Of a stretch of DNA of 64,000 nt, positions 32,991-40,830 are shown one piece after another. The translations under genes were made by a program, and so were the position numbers. The notes below the pieces were generated by a model, which did no database searches, was not told where the DNA came from, and saw nothing but the letters and a program-made list of their open reading frames with translations. Origin of the DNA: Oscillospiraceae bacterium (GTDB lineage: Bacteria > Bacillota > Clostridia > Oscillospirales > Oscillospiraceae). The DNA is taken from the NCBI GenBank assembly GCA_017620525.1, contig JAGAUY010000023.1:1-64000 (forward strand). Direction: 5' to 3'. The first letter of the stretch is position 1, and every line of letters begins with the position of its first letter.

Positions 32991-33935
32991 ATGCAGCAGA
33001 TCCCTGTTTATGTATTCACCGGATTCCTGGATTCCGGTAAAACCAAGTTCATCCAGGAGACTCTGGAGGATTCCCGCTTCAACGACGGCGAGCGGACGCT
33101 GCTGCTGGTTTTTGAAGAGGGTGAGGAGGAGTACGATTTCTCCGCTTATCCCAAACAGAATGTCAACATGGAGGTTCTGGATCAGCAGACGGTTACCACC
33201 AAACAGCTGGCAGATCTTTCTAAAAAGTACAAGGCTGAGCGCGTTGTTGCGGAACTGAACGGTATGCAGCAGGTGGGAGATCTCTATATGCGTATGCCTG
33301 AAGAATGGGTGGTTGCGCAGGAGGTCATGTTCGCGGATGCTTCTACCTTCATGGCTTATAATGCGAATATGCGCAATCTGGTGATGGACAAGCTGGTGGG
33401 TGCCCAGATGGTGGTATTCAACCGTCTGGAGAAGGGCTGCGACACCATGCCCTTCCATAAGATCGCCCGTGCCGCAAACCGGAAGATCGACATTCTCTAT
33501 GACTATACCGACGGCTCCACGGAGTACGACGACATTGTTGATCCTCTGCCTTTTGATATCAATGCTCCTGTCATCGAAGTGAAGGATGATGACTATGCCA
33601 TCTGGTATCGGGACTGCACCGAGGAGCCTGAAAAGTACGACGGTAAGACTGTGAAGTTTAAGGCTCAGGTTGCCATGCTCCGCCGGGACAAGGACGGTAT
33701 GTTTGCACCCGGCCGGTTCGTGATGACTTGCTGTGTGGAGGATATTGCTTTCTGCGGCATTCCTTGCCGCTATCCAAAACCCAGGGAAATGGAGTCCCGG
33801 AGCTGGGTTATGGTCACGGCAAAGATCAGCGCCGAGAAGCACAAGCTCTACAAGGGCGATATCGGTCCTGTGCTGACTGCCATTGAGGTCGTCAAGGGCG
33901 CCGAACCCGCTGATCCCGACGTTGCCACATTCTGA
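32991..33935 (+). CDS. G3E GTPase fused to a YcgQ/TIGR03943-like domain
   Basis: This 314-residue protein has an N-terminal P-loop, GFLDSGKTKF, as in CobW GTPases, but no CxCC motif. The C-terminal part (about 200-300) has EKYDGKTVKFKAQVAMLRRD, FVMTCCVEDIAFCGIPCRYP and related Cys pairs, the pattern of the YcgQ/DUF1980 proteins that work with YcgR-type permeases. No YcgR-like permease is next to it. With the preceding His/Cys-rich GTPase it probably forms a metallochaperone pair. Substrate metal unknown; zinc is the default guess. Confidence 0.8.
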   Translation: MQQIPVYVFTGFLDSGKTKFIQETLEDSRFNDGERTLLLVFEEGEEEYDFSAYPKQNVNMEVLDQQTVTTKQLADLSKKYKAERVVAELNGMQQVGDLYMRMPEEWVVAQEVMFADASTFMAYNANMRNLVMDKLVGAQMVVFNRLEKGCDTMPFHKIARAANRKIDILYDYTDGSTEYDDIVDPLPFDINAPVIEVKDDDYAIWYRDCTEEPEKYDGKTVKFKAQVAMLRRDKDGMFAPGRFVMTCCVEDIAFCGIPCRYPKPREMESRSWVMVTAKISAEKHKLYKGDIGPVLTAIEVVKGAEPADPDVATF

Positions 33936-33939
33936 ATGA

Positions 33940-33968
33940 AATCCGGTGCAGAAATTCTGCACCGGATT
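33940..33968 (+). terminator. Intrinsic terminator of the GTPase operon
   Basis: A 14-bp stem AATCCGGTGCAGAA (33940-33953) / TTCTGCACCGGATT (33955-33968) is followed by AGTTTATG. The U-run is short. Confidence 0.65.
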
Positions 33969-33980
33969 AGTTTATGCCTC

Positions 33981-34033
33981 TTGACATTCTCGAATATCGA
34001 TAATATACTGTAATTGAAAATATCGATATTCGA
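33981..34033 (+). promoter_or_regulatory. Promoter and dyad operator of the second padR unit
   Basis: TTGACA (33981-33986) and TATACT (34004-34009) are separated by 17 bp. TCGAATATCGAT (33990-34001) in the spacer and ATCGATATTCGA (34022-34033) after the start site form a perfect 12-bp inverted repeat 20 bp apart. The sub-site TATCGATA resembles the first PadR operator's TATATCG. Confidence 0.75.
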
Positions 34034-34051
34034 CAATTGGGGGGTGACCCG

Positions 34052-34375
34052 ATGCCCAGAACGAAATTTCAAACGCTGACGGAGCAGATGTTTTATATCT
34101 TGCTGTGCCTGCGGCAGGAGTGCTATGGCATGGACATTATGGACAAAGTCCCTGCCATGACGCTCGGACGGGTGCATGTCGGCTCCGGAACGCTTTACAA
34201 TCTGCTGGAGCAGTTTCTGGAAGAAGGTATGATCCGGGAGACGAAAGTGGAAGGCCGCCGCAGAAGCTATATTCTGACGCAGAAGGGCAGAGAAACACTG
34301 GACAGCGAATACCGGCGGCTCTGCGCCAGAGTGGACGACTACCGCAGTATCTTCGGGGAGGAGGAAGAAATATGA
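34052..34375 (+). CDS. PadR family transcriptional regulator, second copy
   Basis: This 107-residue winged-helix protein has TEQMFYILLCLRQECYGMDI, HVGSGTLYNLLEQFLEEGMI and RRRSYILTQKGRETL, the PadR pattern. GGGGGTG (34040-34046) lies about 5 bp before the ATG at 34052; the track frame starts upstream at a TTG. Its stop overlaps the DUF2812 gene (ATGA). The control region has a perfect dyad, so it probably represses its own operon. Confidence 0.9.
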   Translation: MPRTKFQTLTEQMFYILLCLRQECYGMDIMDKVPAMTLGRVHVGSGTLYNLLEQFLEEGMIRETKVEGRRRSYILTQKGRETLDSEYRRLCARVDDYRSIFGEEEEI

Positions 34376-35763
34376 GAAAGACAAAGTATGTGTTTCCCGC
34401 GTTTTCATTTTACGACCGCACCGGAATTCAGGATTATCTTGAGAAACAGGCCCAAAATGGATGGATGCTGGAGAAAATGGGTGGCTTCGGATGGAAATTC
34501 CGACGCATAGAGCCAAAGAAGATCCATTTTGCCGTCACCTTTTTTCCCAGGGCTTCGATGTTTGATCCCGGTCCCAGTGAGAAGGAGCTGACATTTCGGG
34601 AATTCTGCGCCCATTCCGGCTGGGATCTGGCTGCTGCCAGCGCCCAGATGCAGATTTTCTGCAATGACCGTGAAAACCCGGTTCCGGTTGAGACAGACCC
34701 GATGATCGAACTGGAGAATCTCCACGCAACGGCGCGGAAAGTCTATCTGCCGACCTATTTTATGATGCTTCTGCTGGGGATCATGCAGATGATGAATTTG
34801 ATTTCTTCCTGGAAATATACACCGCTGGATGTGCTGTCCGGGCACATTTACTATTTCAATGCATTGTGCTTTTTTGTGCTGATCACCATGTGCGCTGCAG
34901 AGCTGACCGGCTATTTCCGCTGGCGGAGCAAGGCAAAGAAAGCGGCAGAGGATGGACTCTTTGTTGCCACTTCGGGGAGCTGCACCCTACAGCTCGTACT
35001 GGTGTGTATTCTGACTGCCGCGCTGATCCTGCTGCTGTTCTCCTTTGCCGAGCCGAAGATGGCAGTGATGTTTGCGGCACTGATTGCGCTCATCTTCGCA
35101 ATCAGTGCGGTTTCCGTCGGAGCGACGGCGCTGATGAAACGGATGAATCTGTCAGCTACTGCCAACCGGATCGCCACCTTTGCGCTGATCTTGTTTTTGT
35201 CCTTTGCGGTGGCGGGCGCGGGAACCATGGGGATCATTCGGGCAATGGATGAATGGTGGCCCCGGGACAAAGAAGTGGTAATCTATGAGCATAATGGGAT
35301 TACTTATGAACTATATAAGGAGAACCTGCCGCTGATGGTGGAGGATCTGCTGGAAGTGGATTATGATGGTTATGATTGCCATTGGTCAAAACGTCAGCAG
35401 ACCCTTCTGCTGGGTTACAGCGCTGCGTATCAGCTGCCAAGACTGGACAGAATGGATGCACCCAGTCTGCAATACCGCATTGTGGATGTGAAAGCGGGAT
35501 TTCTCTACGACTTCTGCCTGAATACGATGCTTGCTTCCAACCAGGATGCCTGGAGCGAGGATATCTATGGCAACATCACCACTGATGAATACCGGCAGAC
35601 GGACCCGACACCCTGGGGTGCCGATGCGGCTTATCAGGAATATAACGGTGATAACGCCCACAGTACCTACCTGCTTTGCTATGGGGATCAGATTATTGAA
35701 CTGGAACCTGACTGGGAATTATCTGAAGAACAGAAGGCAATCGTCGGAAGGAAATTCGGATAA
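34372..35763 (+). CDS. Large DUF2812 domain membrane protein
   Basis: This 463-residue protein has an N-terminal DUF2812 segment (FPAFSFYDRTGIQDYLEKQA; WMLEKMGGFGWKFRRIEPKK), four or so membrane helices at about 125-330 and a C-terminal soluble domain (KEVVIYEHNGITYELYKENL; DEWW). It is the second PadR-DUF2812 pair in the window but three times longer than the first partner. The C-terminal domain is not recognised. It overlaps padR by 4 bp. No terminator was found; rarA starts 89 bp on. Confidence 0.82.
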   Translation: MRKTKYVFPAFSFYDRTGIQDYLEKQAQNGWMLEKMGGFGWKFRRIEPKKIHFAVTFFPRASMFDPGPSEKELTFREFCAHSGWDLAAASAQMQIFCNDRENPVPVETDPMIELENLHATARKVYLPTYFMMLLLGIMQMMNLISSWKYTPLDVLSGHIYYFNALCFFVLITMCAAELTGYFRWRSKAKKAAEDGLFVATSGSCTLQLVLVCILTAALILLLFSFAEPKMAVMFAALIALIFAISAVSVGATALMKRMNLSATANRIATFALILFLSFAVAGAGTMGIIRAMDEWWPRDKEVVIYEHNGITYELYKENLPLMVEDLLEVDYDGYDCHWSKRQQTLLLGYSAAYQLPRLDRMDAPSLQYRIVDVKAGFLYDFCLNTMLASNQDAWSEDIYGNITTDEYRQTDPTPWGADAAYQEYNGDNAHSTYLLCYGDQIIELEPDWELSEEQKAIVGRKFG

Positions 35764-35852
35764 CGAACAAAAATTCGAAAATAATGAAAATAGTTGGTGC
35801 ATTTTTGCTTCATGTATGATATACTGAGAAAAATGCAAAAGGAGGGCTGCGT

Positions 35853-37115
35853 ATGTATCAGCCTCTGGCCGACCTGCTGCGGCCCACAACTTTGGATGAA
35901 GTCTTCGGTCAGGAGCATATCCTGGGCAAAGGCGCGGTGCTGCGCCGCCTGATCGATTCGGGAAAGGTTCCCAATATGGTCTTTTACGGTCCCAGCGGCA
36001 CCGGCAAGACCACTGTTGCCAATATCATTGCCAAACAAACCAACCGGACCCTTTATAAGCTCAATGCCACCACCGCATCCACCGCAGACATCAAGGAGAT
36101 CGTATCCCAGCTGGATACCTTCATGACCCCAAACGGTGTGCTGCTGTATCTGGACGAGATTCAGTCCTTCAACAAAAAACAGCAGCAGTCCTTGCTGGAG
36201 TACATCGAAAACGGCAAAATCACTCTGATCGCCTCCACCACGGAGAACCCTTATTTTTATGTGTTCAATGCCATTCTGAGCCGCTCCACGATTTTTGAAT
36301 TCAAGCAGATTGATGCTTCCGCCGCGCTGCAGGCCGTAAAGCGGGCAGTTCGCTTCATGGAAGAGCGGACGGCACTGACGGCGGTTCCCGAAGAGGGGGC
36401 ATTGGAGTACATCGCCGGCGCCTGCGGCGGCGATCTGCGCAAAGCCATGAATGCTGTGGAGGTGCTGTTTTCTGCCGGTATTGTGGAAGGGGATCGGATC
36501 CCTCTGACGCTGGCAGATGCCAGAGCGGTGACCCAGAAGAGTGCCCTCCGGGCCGACCGGGACGGGGACAATTTCTATGACCTGCTTTCCGCTTTGCAGA
36601 AATCCATCCGAGGCTCTGATCCGGATGCTGCCTGTCATTATCTGGGCCGCCTCCTGGAAGCCGGACAGATGCAGTCCGCCTGCCGGAGGCTGATGGTCAT
36701 CGCTGCGGAGGATGTGGGTCTTGCTTTTCCTCAGGTTATTCCCATCGTCAACGCTTGCGTGGACATGGCGCTGAAACTTGGTATGCCGGAAGCGCGGATC
36801 CCTCTGGGTGACGCGGCGGTGCTGATGGCGACATCACCGAAATCCAATTCCGGCCACATTGCGCTGGACATGGCCATGGCGGATATCCGCAAGGGCCGGG
36901 GCGGTGATTTCCCCCGGCATCTGCAGAACGTCCACGCCGATTCCTACACCATGGAGCGGGAGCAGGGATATCTGTATCCTCACGATTTCCCCAATCACTG
37001 GGTAAAGCAGCAGTATCTGCCTGATGACCTGGTGGGCACCAAATACTACGAATATGGCCCCAACAAGCTGGAGCAGTCTGCAAAAGCCTATTGGGATATG
37101 ATTAAGAAGGAGTAA
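35853..37115 (+). CDS. rarA: Replication-associated recombination protein A (RarA/MgsA)
   Basis: This 420-residue AAA+ ATPase has Walker A GPSGTGKTT, Walker B VLLYLDEIQSFNKKQQQSLL, sensor ATTENPYFYVFNAILSRS and the C-terminal MgsA tetramerisation part (PKSNSGHIALDMAMADIRKG). It acts at stalled replication forks. RBS AAGGAGGG lies 8 bp before the ATG. DUF951 follows after 5 bp. Confidence 0.95.
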   Translation: MYQPLADLLRPTTLDEVFGQEHILGKGAVLRRLIDSGKVPNMVFYGPSGTGKTTVANIIAKQTNRTLYKLNATTASTADIKEIVSQLDTFMTPNGVLLYLDEIQSFNKKQQQSLLEYIENGKITLIASTTENPYFYVFNAILSRSTIFEFKQIDASAALQAVKRAVRFMEERTALTAVPEEGALEYIAGACGGDLRKAMNAVEVLFSAGIVEGDRIPLTLADARAVTQKSALRADRDGDNFYDLLSALQKSIRGSDPDAACHYLGRLLEAGQMQSACRRLMVIAAEDVGLAFPQVIPIVNACVDMALKLGMPEARIPLGDAAVLMATSPKSNSGHIALDMAMADIRKGRGGDFPRHLQNVHADSYTMEREQGYLYPHDFPNHWVKQQYLPDDLVGTKYYEYGPNKLEQSAKAYWDMIKKE

Positions 37116-37120
37116 GGGCC

Positions 37121-37306
37121 ATGGATATTCGACTGAACGACATTCTGGTGATGAAGAAGCCGCACCCCTGCGGTGAGAAGCGGTGGAAGGTACTGCGCAC
37201 CGGTGCGGACTTCCGCCTCAGGTGTTTGGGCTGCGGTCATGAAGTGATGGTGGCCCGGTTCAAGGCCGAGAAAAATATCCGCGCTGTGGAGCGCGCTGAA
37301 GAATAA
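37121..37306 (+). CDS. DUF951 small zinc-ribbon-like protein
   Basis: This 61-residue protein has DILVMKKPHPCGEKRWKVLR then RLRCLGCGHEVMVARFKAE, the DUF951 pattern with one Cys near the N-terminus and a CxxC pair. It may bind metal or nucleic acid. It is common near rarA or ychF in Firmicutes. RBS AAGGGCC-like is weak. It ends in a perfect terminator. Confidence 0.85.
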   Translation: MDIRLNDILVMKKPHPCGEKRWKVLRTGADFRLRCLGCGHEVMVARFKAEKNIRAVERAEE

Positions 37307-37320
37307 CTCGACAGCCTTAT

Positions 37321-37352
37321 GCGGCAGCTGACTGGTTCAGCTGCCGCTTTTT
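37321..37352 (+). terminator. Intrinsic terminator of the rarA-DUF951 unit
   Basis: A perfect 11-bp stem with loop CTGGT (37321-37331 / 37337-37347) is followed by TTTTT. Confidence 0.9.
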
Positions 37353-37493
37353 CATGCTCTTGCGCAGACAGCGTGGATTTGGCAGGGAGCGGGCAGGAAT
37401 TTGCGTCGTGTCCAATGGGACAAAGCGACCGACTTTTTCGGTCCAGGCAGGTATACTGAGGATGTAACAAATGGGGGATATGGAGGTGGATGG

Positions 37494-38267
37494 TTGCGGA
37501 TATATCTGGATTTGGTGATCATATTAAACTTTTTGGTGGATTTTCTTCTGATTCTTGGAACGAACCGTCTGGCAGGCTATCCGGTCGGGGCGCTGAAGGC
37601 TGCGGTGGCGGCATCCCTGGGTGCTGTCTATGCCGGGATGTGTATGCTGCCGGGGTTTGGCTTTCTGGGGAATCGTTTGTGGCGGCTGGTGAGCTTTGCA
37701 CTGATGGCGGTGTTGGCATTCGGATGGAACCGAAGCGCGCTGCAGCGCGGTGCAGTGTTCATTTTGCTGAGTATGGCTTTGGGAGGTATCGCGATGGGAT
37801 TCGGCGGCGGTACATTCCGGATGCTGGTACTTTCCACCGGGGTAATGTGGCTGCTGTGCAGGTTTGGCTTCGGGGGAAATCTGGGTTCCAGGGAATATGT
37901 TCCTGTGGAACTGACCTGGGAAGATCGGACTGTCAGTCTGATTGCGCTGAAAGATACAGGGAACACATTGTGCGATCCGCTGACAGGGGAGCAGGTTCTG
38001 GTGGCGGGTGCGGACGTTGCCCGGGAACTGACCGGTCTGACAGAGCACCAGCTTCAGCACCCGGTGGAAACGCTGACGGCGGGGATACTGCCTGGAATGC
38101 GCCTGGTACCGTACCGGGCTGTGGGGCAGCCTGCCGGTATGCTGCTGGCTTTGCGGTTTCGGGATGCGAAAGTTGGGGATCACAGGGGAAATTACCTGGT
38201 TGCCTTTGCCCCCCAGATACTTGCCCGGGGAGAAGTGTATCGGATGCTGACGGGAGGAGTGGTTTGA
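37494..38267 (+). CDS. spoIIGA: Sigma-E processing peptidase SpoIIGA
   Basis: This 257-residue protein has the SpoIIGA start ([19 protein letters not shown]), about five N-terminal membrane helices and a cytosolic aspartic-protease half with catalytic DTGN in [19 protein letters not shown]. Dimers cleave the SigE pro-sequence after asymmetric division, on a signal from the forespore. The TTG at 37494 was chosen with GGAGGTGG (37482-37489) upstream. It overlaps sigE by TGATG. A TATACT at 37452-37457 may be the -10; no clear -35. Confidence 0.92.
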   Translation: MRIYLDLVIILNFLVDFLLILGTNRLAGYPVGALKAAVAASLGAVYAGMCMLPGFGFLGNRLWRLVSFALMAVLAFGWNRSALQRGAVFILLSMALGGIAMGFGGGTFRMLVLSTGVMWLLCRFGFGGNLGSREYVPVELTWEDRTVSLIALKDTGNTLCDPLTGEQVLVAGADVARELTGLTEHQLQHPVETLTAGILPGMRLVPYRAVGQPAGMLLALRFRDAKVGDHRGNYLVAFAPQILARGEVYRMLTGGVV

Positions 38268-38974
38268 TGGAAAGCGTACTGAGGATTCTGACATGGCTGG
38301 GACTGGTTCCGCAGCGGCAGGTATTTTACATCGGCGGCAGTGATATCCTGCCGCCTCCGCTGAAGGGAATGGAGGAGCAAAATGCTCTGATTGCCCTGGA
38401 GCAGGGGGATGAAAGCGCCAAGCAGCGGCTTATTGAGCATAATCTGAGACTGGTGGTGTTCATAGCGCGGCGGTTTGAGAATACCGGAGTCAATCTGGAG
38501 GATCTGATCTCCATCGGGAGTATCGGTCTGATCAAGGCAATCGGTACTTATCGCCGGGATAAAAACATCAAGCTGGCGACCTATGCCTCCCGCTGCATCG
38601 AAAATGAGATTCTGATGCATATCCGCAAGATCTCCGGCCAGAAAGCTGAGATTTCCCTGGATGAACCGATCAATATGGATTACGACGGAAATGAATTGCT
38701 CCTGTCGGACATTCTGGGAACGGACGAGGATACGGTCAGCGGGAAGCTGGAGGAGGATGTGGATCTGCATTTGCTGCGTCAGGCTCTGAAGGAGCTGCCG
38801 GAGCGGGAAAGAGAGATCGTGCTGCTGCGCTACGGGCTGGAAGGACGCAAGGAGCTGACACAGAAGGAAGTGGCTCAGAGGATGGGAATTTCCCAGTCCT
38901 ACATTTCCCGCTTGGAAAAGCGCATTATGCTGCGGCTGCGAAAGGAAATCCTGCGTCAAACAAATTGTGCGTAA
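38267..38974 (+). CDS. sigE: Mother-cell sporulation sigma factor SigE
   Basis: This 235-residue sigma-70 family protein has region 2 ([56 protein letters not shown]) and region 4 with [23 protein letters not shown]. The N-terminal stretch ([18 protein letters not shown]) is the membrane-bound pro-sequence removed by SpoIIGA. The ATG at 38267 lies in the spoIIGA stop (TGATG). In many Clostridia sigG follows directly; here the next gene is rex. Confidence 0.96.
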   Translation: MESVLRILTWLGLVPQRQVFYIGGSDILPPPLKGMEEQNALIALEQGDESAKQRLIEHNLRLVVFIARRFENTGVNLEDLISIGSIGLIKAIGTYRRDKNIKLATYASRCIENEILMHIRKISGQKAEISLDEPINMDYDGNELLLSDILGTDEDTVSGKLEEDVDLHLLRQALKELPEREREIVLLRYGLEGRKELTQKEVAQRMGISQSYISRLEKRIMLRLRKEILRQTNCA

Positions 38975-38989
38975 ACCAGAAAAAAAGTA

Positions 38990-39052
38990 TTGATAAATCA
39001 AAGTGGGTGTGATATAATCGATACAAAAGTGTATCGATATATTTTTGTATCG
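38990..39052 (+). promoter_or_regulatory. rex promoter and GTATCG operator array
   Basis: TTGATA (38990-38995) and TATAAT (39013-39018) are 17 bp apart. CGATAC/GTATCG (39019-39024 / 39031-39036) forms a dyad just after the -10, and another GTATCG lies at 39047-39052. It does not match the known Rex operator (TTGTGA-type), so its owner is uncertain. Confidence 0.65.
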
Positions 39053-39076
39053 AATAAGCAAAGGGATGTTGAATAA

Positions 39077-39715
39077 ATGGAAAAGAAAAAAATCTCCAAA
39101 TCCGTTCTGAAGCGTCTGCCCGGTTATCATGCCTATTTGAAGAGCATTCAGGAGGCGGAATCTCCCTATATTTCTGCCACTGCTCTGGCGGCGGCGCTGG
39201 GTATGGGTGAGGTTCAGGTGCGCAAGGATCTGGCCATGGTATCCGACGGCGGCCGTCCCAAGATCGGCTATCTGCGTGAAAGTCTGATTGAGGATATCGA
39301 GCAGTTTCTGGGTTATGACAATACCACCGATGCAGTTCTCATCGGTGCCGGTAAACTGGGCCAGGCGCTGCTGTGCTACCGCGGTTTTGAGGAGTATGGG
39401 CTGAATATTCTGGCTGGCTTTGATGTCAATCCCGCAATCAGCCGGACCGAAAACGGAAAGCCGATCCTTCCCATGGACCAGTTGGAATTTTTCTGCCGAA
39501 GCCATAAGGTTTTGATGGGCATCATCACGGTGCCGGAGCAGCATGCTCAGTCTGTGTGTGATCTGATGGTAAAGAGCGGCATCAAAGCGATCTGGTCGTT
39601 CGCCCCCACCCATCTGGACGTGCCGGACAATGTGATGGTCCACAATGAAAACATGGCAAATTCCCTGGCTGTGCTGAGTATGCACCTGCAGGCTCAGATG
39701 CGTGACAAGAAGTAA
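39077..39715 (+). CDS. rex: Redox-sensing transcriptional repressor Rex
   Basis: This 212-residue protein has an N-terminal winged HTH (SKSVLKRLPGYHAYLKSI; ISATALAAALGMGEVQVRKD) and a C-terminal Rossmann NAD(H) domain with AVLIGAGKLGQAL. It senses the NADH/NAD ratio and represses fermentation and reduction genes. RBS GGGATG-type precedes the ATG. The gene lies downstream of sigE with its own promoter and terminator. Confidence 0.95.
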   Translation: MEKKKISKSVLKRLPGYHAYLKSIQEAESPYISATALAAALGMGEVQVRKDLAMVSDGGRPKIGYLRESLIEDIEQFLGYDNTTDAVLIGAGKLGQALLCYRGFEEYGLNILAGFDVNPAISRTENGKPILPMDQLEFFCRSHKVLMGIITVPEQHAQSVCDLMVKSGIKAIWSFAPTHLDVPDNVMVHNENMANSLAVLSMHLQAQMRDKK

Positions 39716-39720
39716 AACAA

Positions 39721-39754
39721 AACGCCGTACTGCTTTTGCAGTACGGCGTTTTTG
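39721..39754. terminator. Intrinsic terminator after rex
   Basis: A perfect 13-bp stem with a TTTT loop (39721-39733 / 39738-39750) is followed by TTTT. It lies between the convergent rex and membrane-protein genes. Confidence 0.9.
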
Positions 39755-39760
39755 AGATCA

Positions 39761-40228
39761 TCAGAGTTTTTTGCTGTAATAGATCTTAAATGCAAAACCG
39801 ATAAAGGCATGGATGCTCTCCACAGCCAAGATGGTGACACCGATTGCCATGTGGAAGTACCCGATGACCAGGCCAGCCACCAGTCCCAGCAGCAGCGTTA
39901 CCTGCATGGACGTGGCACGGGCATTGGTCCAGATCTGAATCTGCCGTTCGTCATTTGCTTCGATATAGAGCTTTTTCAGTTTCTTTTCGTCCTTCAGTGC
40001 CCGGATGCTCCGGATAAGGCCAATGACCATCAGCACCAGCACGCCGAAGGACGCGCCGGAGACCATGCCGCGCCACATGGACTGCCAGCGGCCGTCACCG
40101 GTGACGGGAGTCAATTCCACAAGACCGGCTTCTGCCGCGAAGCCAAGGACAGAAAAGACCATAAGAATCACGCACAAAACTGCGGTGATCCGGTTTTCAA
40201 GTTTCAGTTTTTCTCTGAATTGTTCCAT
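39761..40228 (-). CDS. Four-helix membrane protein partner of an XRE regulator
   Basis: This 155-residue protein has about four membrane helices (AVLCVILMVFSVLGFAAEAG; GVLVLMVIGLIRSI; TLLLGLVAGLVIGYFHMAI; AVESIHAFIGFAF) with a polar loop containing KLYIEANDERQIQIWTNARA between them. No family was recognised. It starts 4 bp after the XRE gene on the same strand. Such XRE-membrane pairs are common and often respond to envelope or antimicrobial stress. Confidence 0.7.
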   Translation of the reverse strand: MEQFREKLKLENRITAVLCVILMVFSVLGFAAEAGLVELTPVTGDGRWQSMWRGMVSGASFGVLVLMVIGLIRSIRALKDEKKLKKLYIEANDERQIQIWTNARATSMQVTLLLGLVAGLVIGYFHMAIGVTILAVESIHAFIGFAFKIYYSKKL

Positions 40229-40231
40229 TCA

Positions 40232-40435
40232 TTAATCCTCCAGTTCCGAAAAGTCAAAGACTTCTTCAATGGTAAGCCCGAAAAAACGGGCGATTTTGTA
40301 TGCCAGGGGCAGGGAAGCGGTATACTTACCCACTTCAATGGAGGTGATGGTCTGACGGGTGGTGCCCACAGCGTCGGCCAGTTCCTCCTGGGACAGCTTC
40401 CGTGCTTTCCGCAGTTCTCGAATTCTGGTTTTCAT
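40232..40435 (-). CDS. XRE family regulator with its own iteron operator
   Basis: This 67-residue HTH protein has IRELRKARKLSQEELADAVG then TTRQTITSIEVGKY, the classic YozG-like single-domain form, with an acidic tail. AAAGGAGATC precedes the ATG on the minus strand. Upstream is a consensus promoter covered by three TTTGCAAA-centred repeats. It is coupled to the membrane protein downstream and probably autoregulates through those repeats. Confidence 0.9.
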   Translation of the reverse strand: MKTRIRELRKARKLSQEELADAVGTTRQTITSIEVGKYTASLPLAYKIARFFGLTIEEVFDFSELED

Positions 40436-40489
40436 TTGGATCTCCTTTTCCTGCGGTTCGTGCGTCCACGGATCACAGATGCTAAGTTA

Positions 40490-40546
40490 ACTTTGCAAAA
40501 TTAGTATAGCAAACTTTGCAAAAACTGTCAAGTAGACTTTGCAAAA
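40490..40546 (-). promoter_or_regulatory. XRE promoter with three 11-bp repeats at a 23-bp period
   Basis: ACTTTGCAAAA occurs at 40490-40500, 40513-40523 and 40536-40546, exactly 23 bp apart. On the minus strand TTGACA (40531-40526) and TATACT (40508-40503) are 17 bp apart; repeat 2 fills the spacer and repeats 1 and 3 flank the promoter. Confidence 0.85.
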
Positions 40547-40548
40547 AA

Positions 40549-40576
40549 TATCCCGCACTTTTTGGAGCGCGGGATA
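40549..40576 (-). terminator. Intrinsic terminator of the 49-codon ORF
   Basis: An 8-bp stem TATCCCGC (40549-40556) / GCGGGATA (40569-40576) is followed by ATTTTTTGC on the minus strand. It ends just upstream of the XRE promoter. Confidence 0.75.
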
Positions 40577-40579
40577 TTT

Positions 40580-40729
40580 TCATGCTCTCAGATTGTCTAT
40601 GTAGGCACGCAGCTTTTTTCCGTCGGAGCCGTTTGCAACGGCGCGGCGGAAATAGATCTCTGCCTCTTCGTCGTAATCCAGCAAGGCGATTGCAGCAGCG
40701 CGATAATCAGACCATACAGGACAGTTCAC
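40580..40729 (-). CDS. Possible 49-residue ORF or gene fragment
   Basis: A GTG at 40729 opens a 49-codon frame: VNCPVWSDYRAAAIALLDYD then EEAEIYFRRAVANGSDGKKL and RAYIDNLRA. Residue composition is protein-like and a terminator follows at once. There is no ribosome site at the GTG, and the frame continues upstream to a stop near 40755 without an ATG. It could be the C-terminal fragment of a decayed gene. Helical, TPR-like look, family unknown. Confidence 0.4.
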   Translation of the reverse strand: MNCPVWSDYRAAAIALLDYDEEAEIYFRRAVANGSDGKKLRAYIDNLRA

Positions 40730-40790
40730 ATGGATTTCATGTTGATCATTCCTTTCTTTTTAGGTCAATATACCTTCGAATAAGGGAAAA

Positions 40791-40822
40791 GTGCAGGCCG
40801 CACCGTTGGGTGCGGCCTGCAC
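40791..40822 (-). terminator. Intrinsic terminator of the DUF975 locus
   Basis: A perfect 14-bp stem with a GTTG loop (40791-40804 / 40809-40822) is followed by TTTTCCCTT on the minus strand. Confidence 0.88.
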
Positions 40823-40830
40823 AGATGGAG

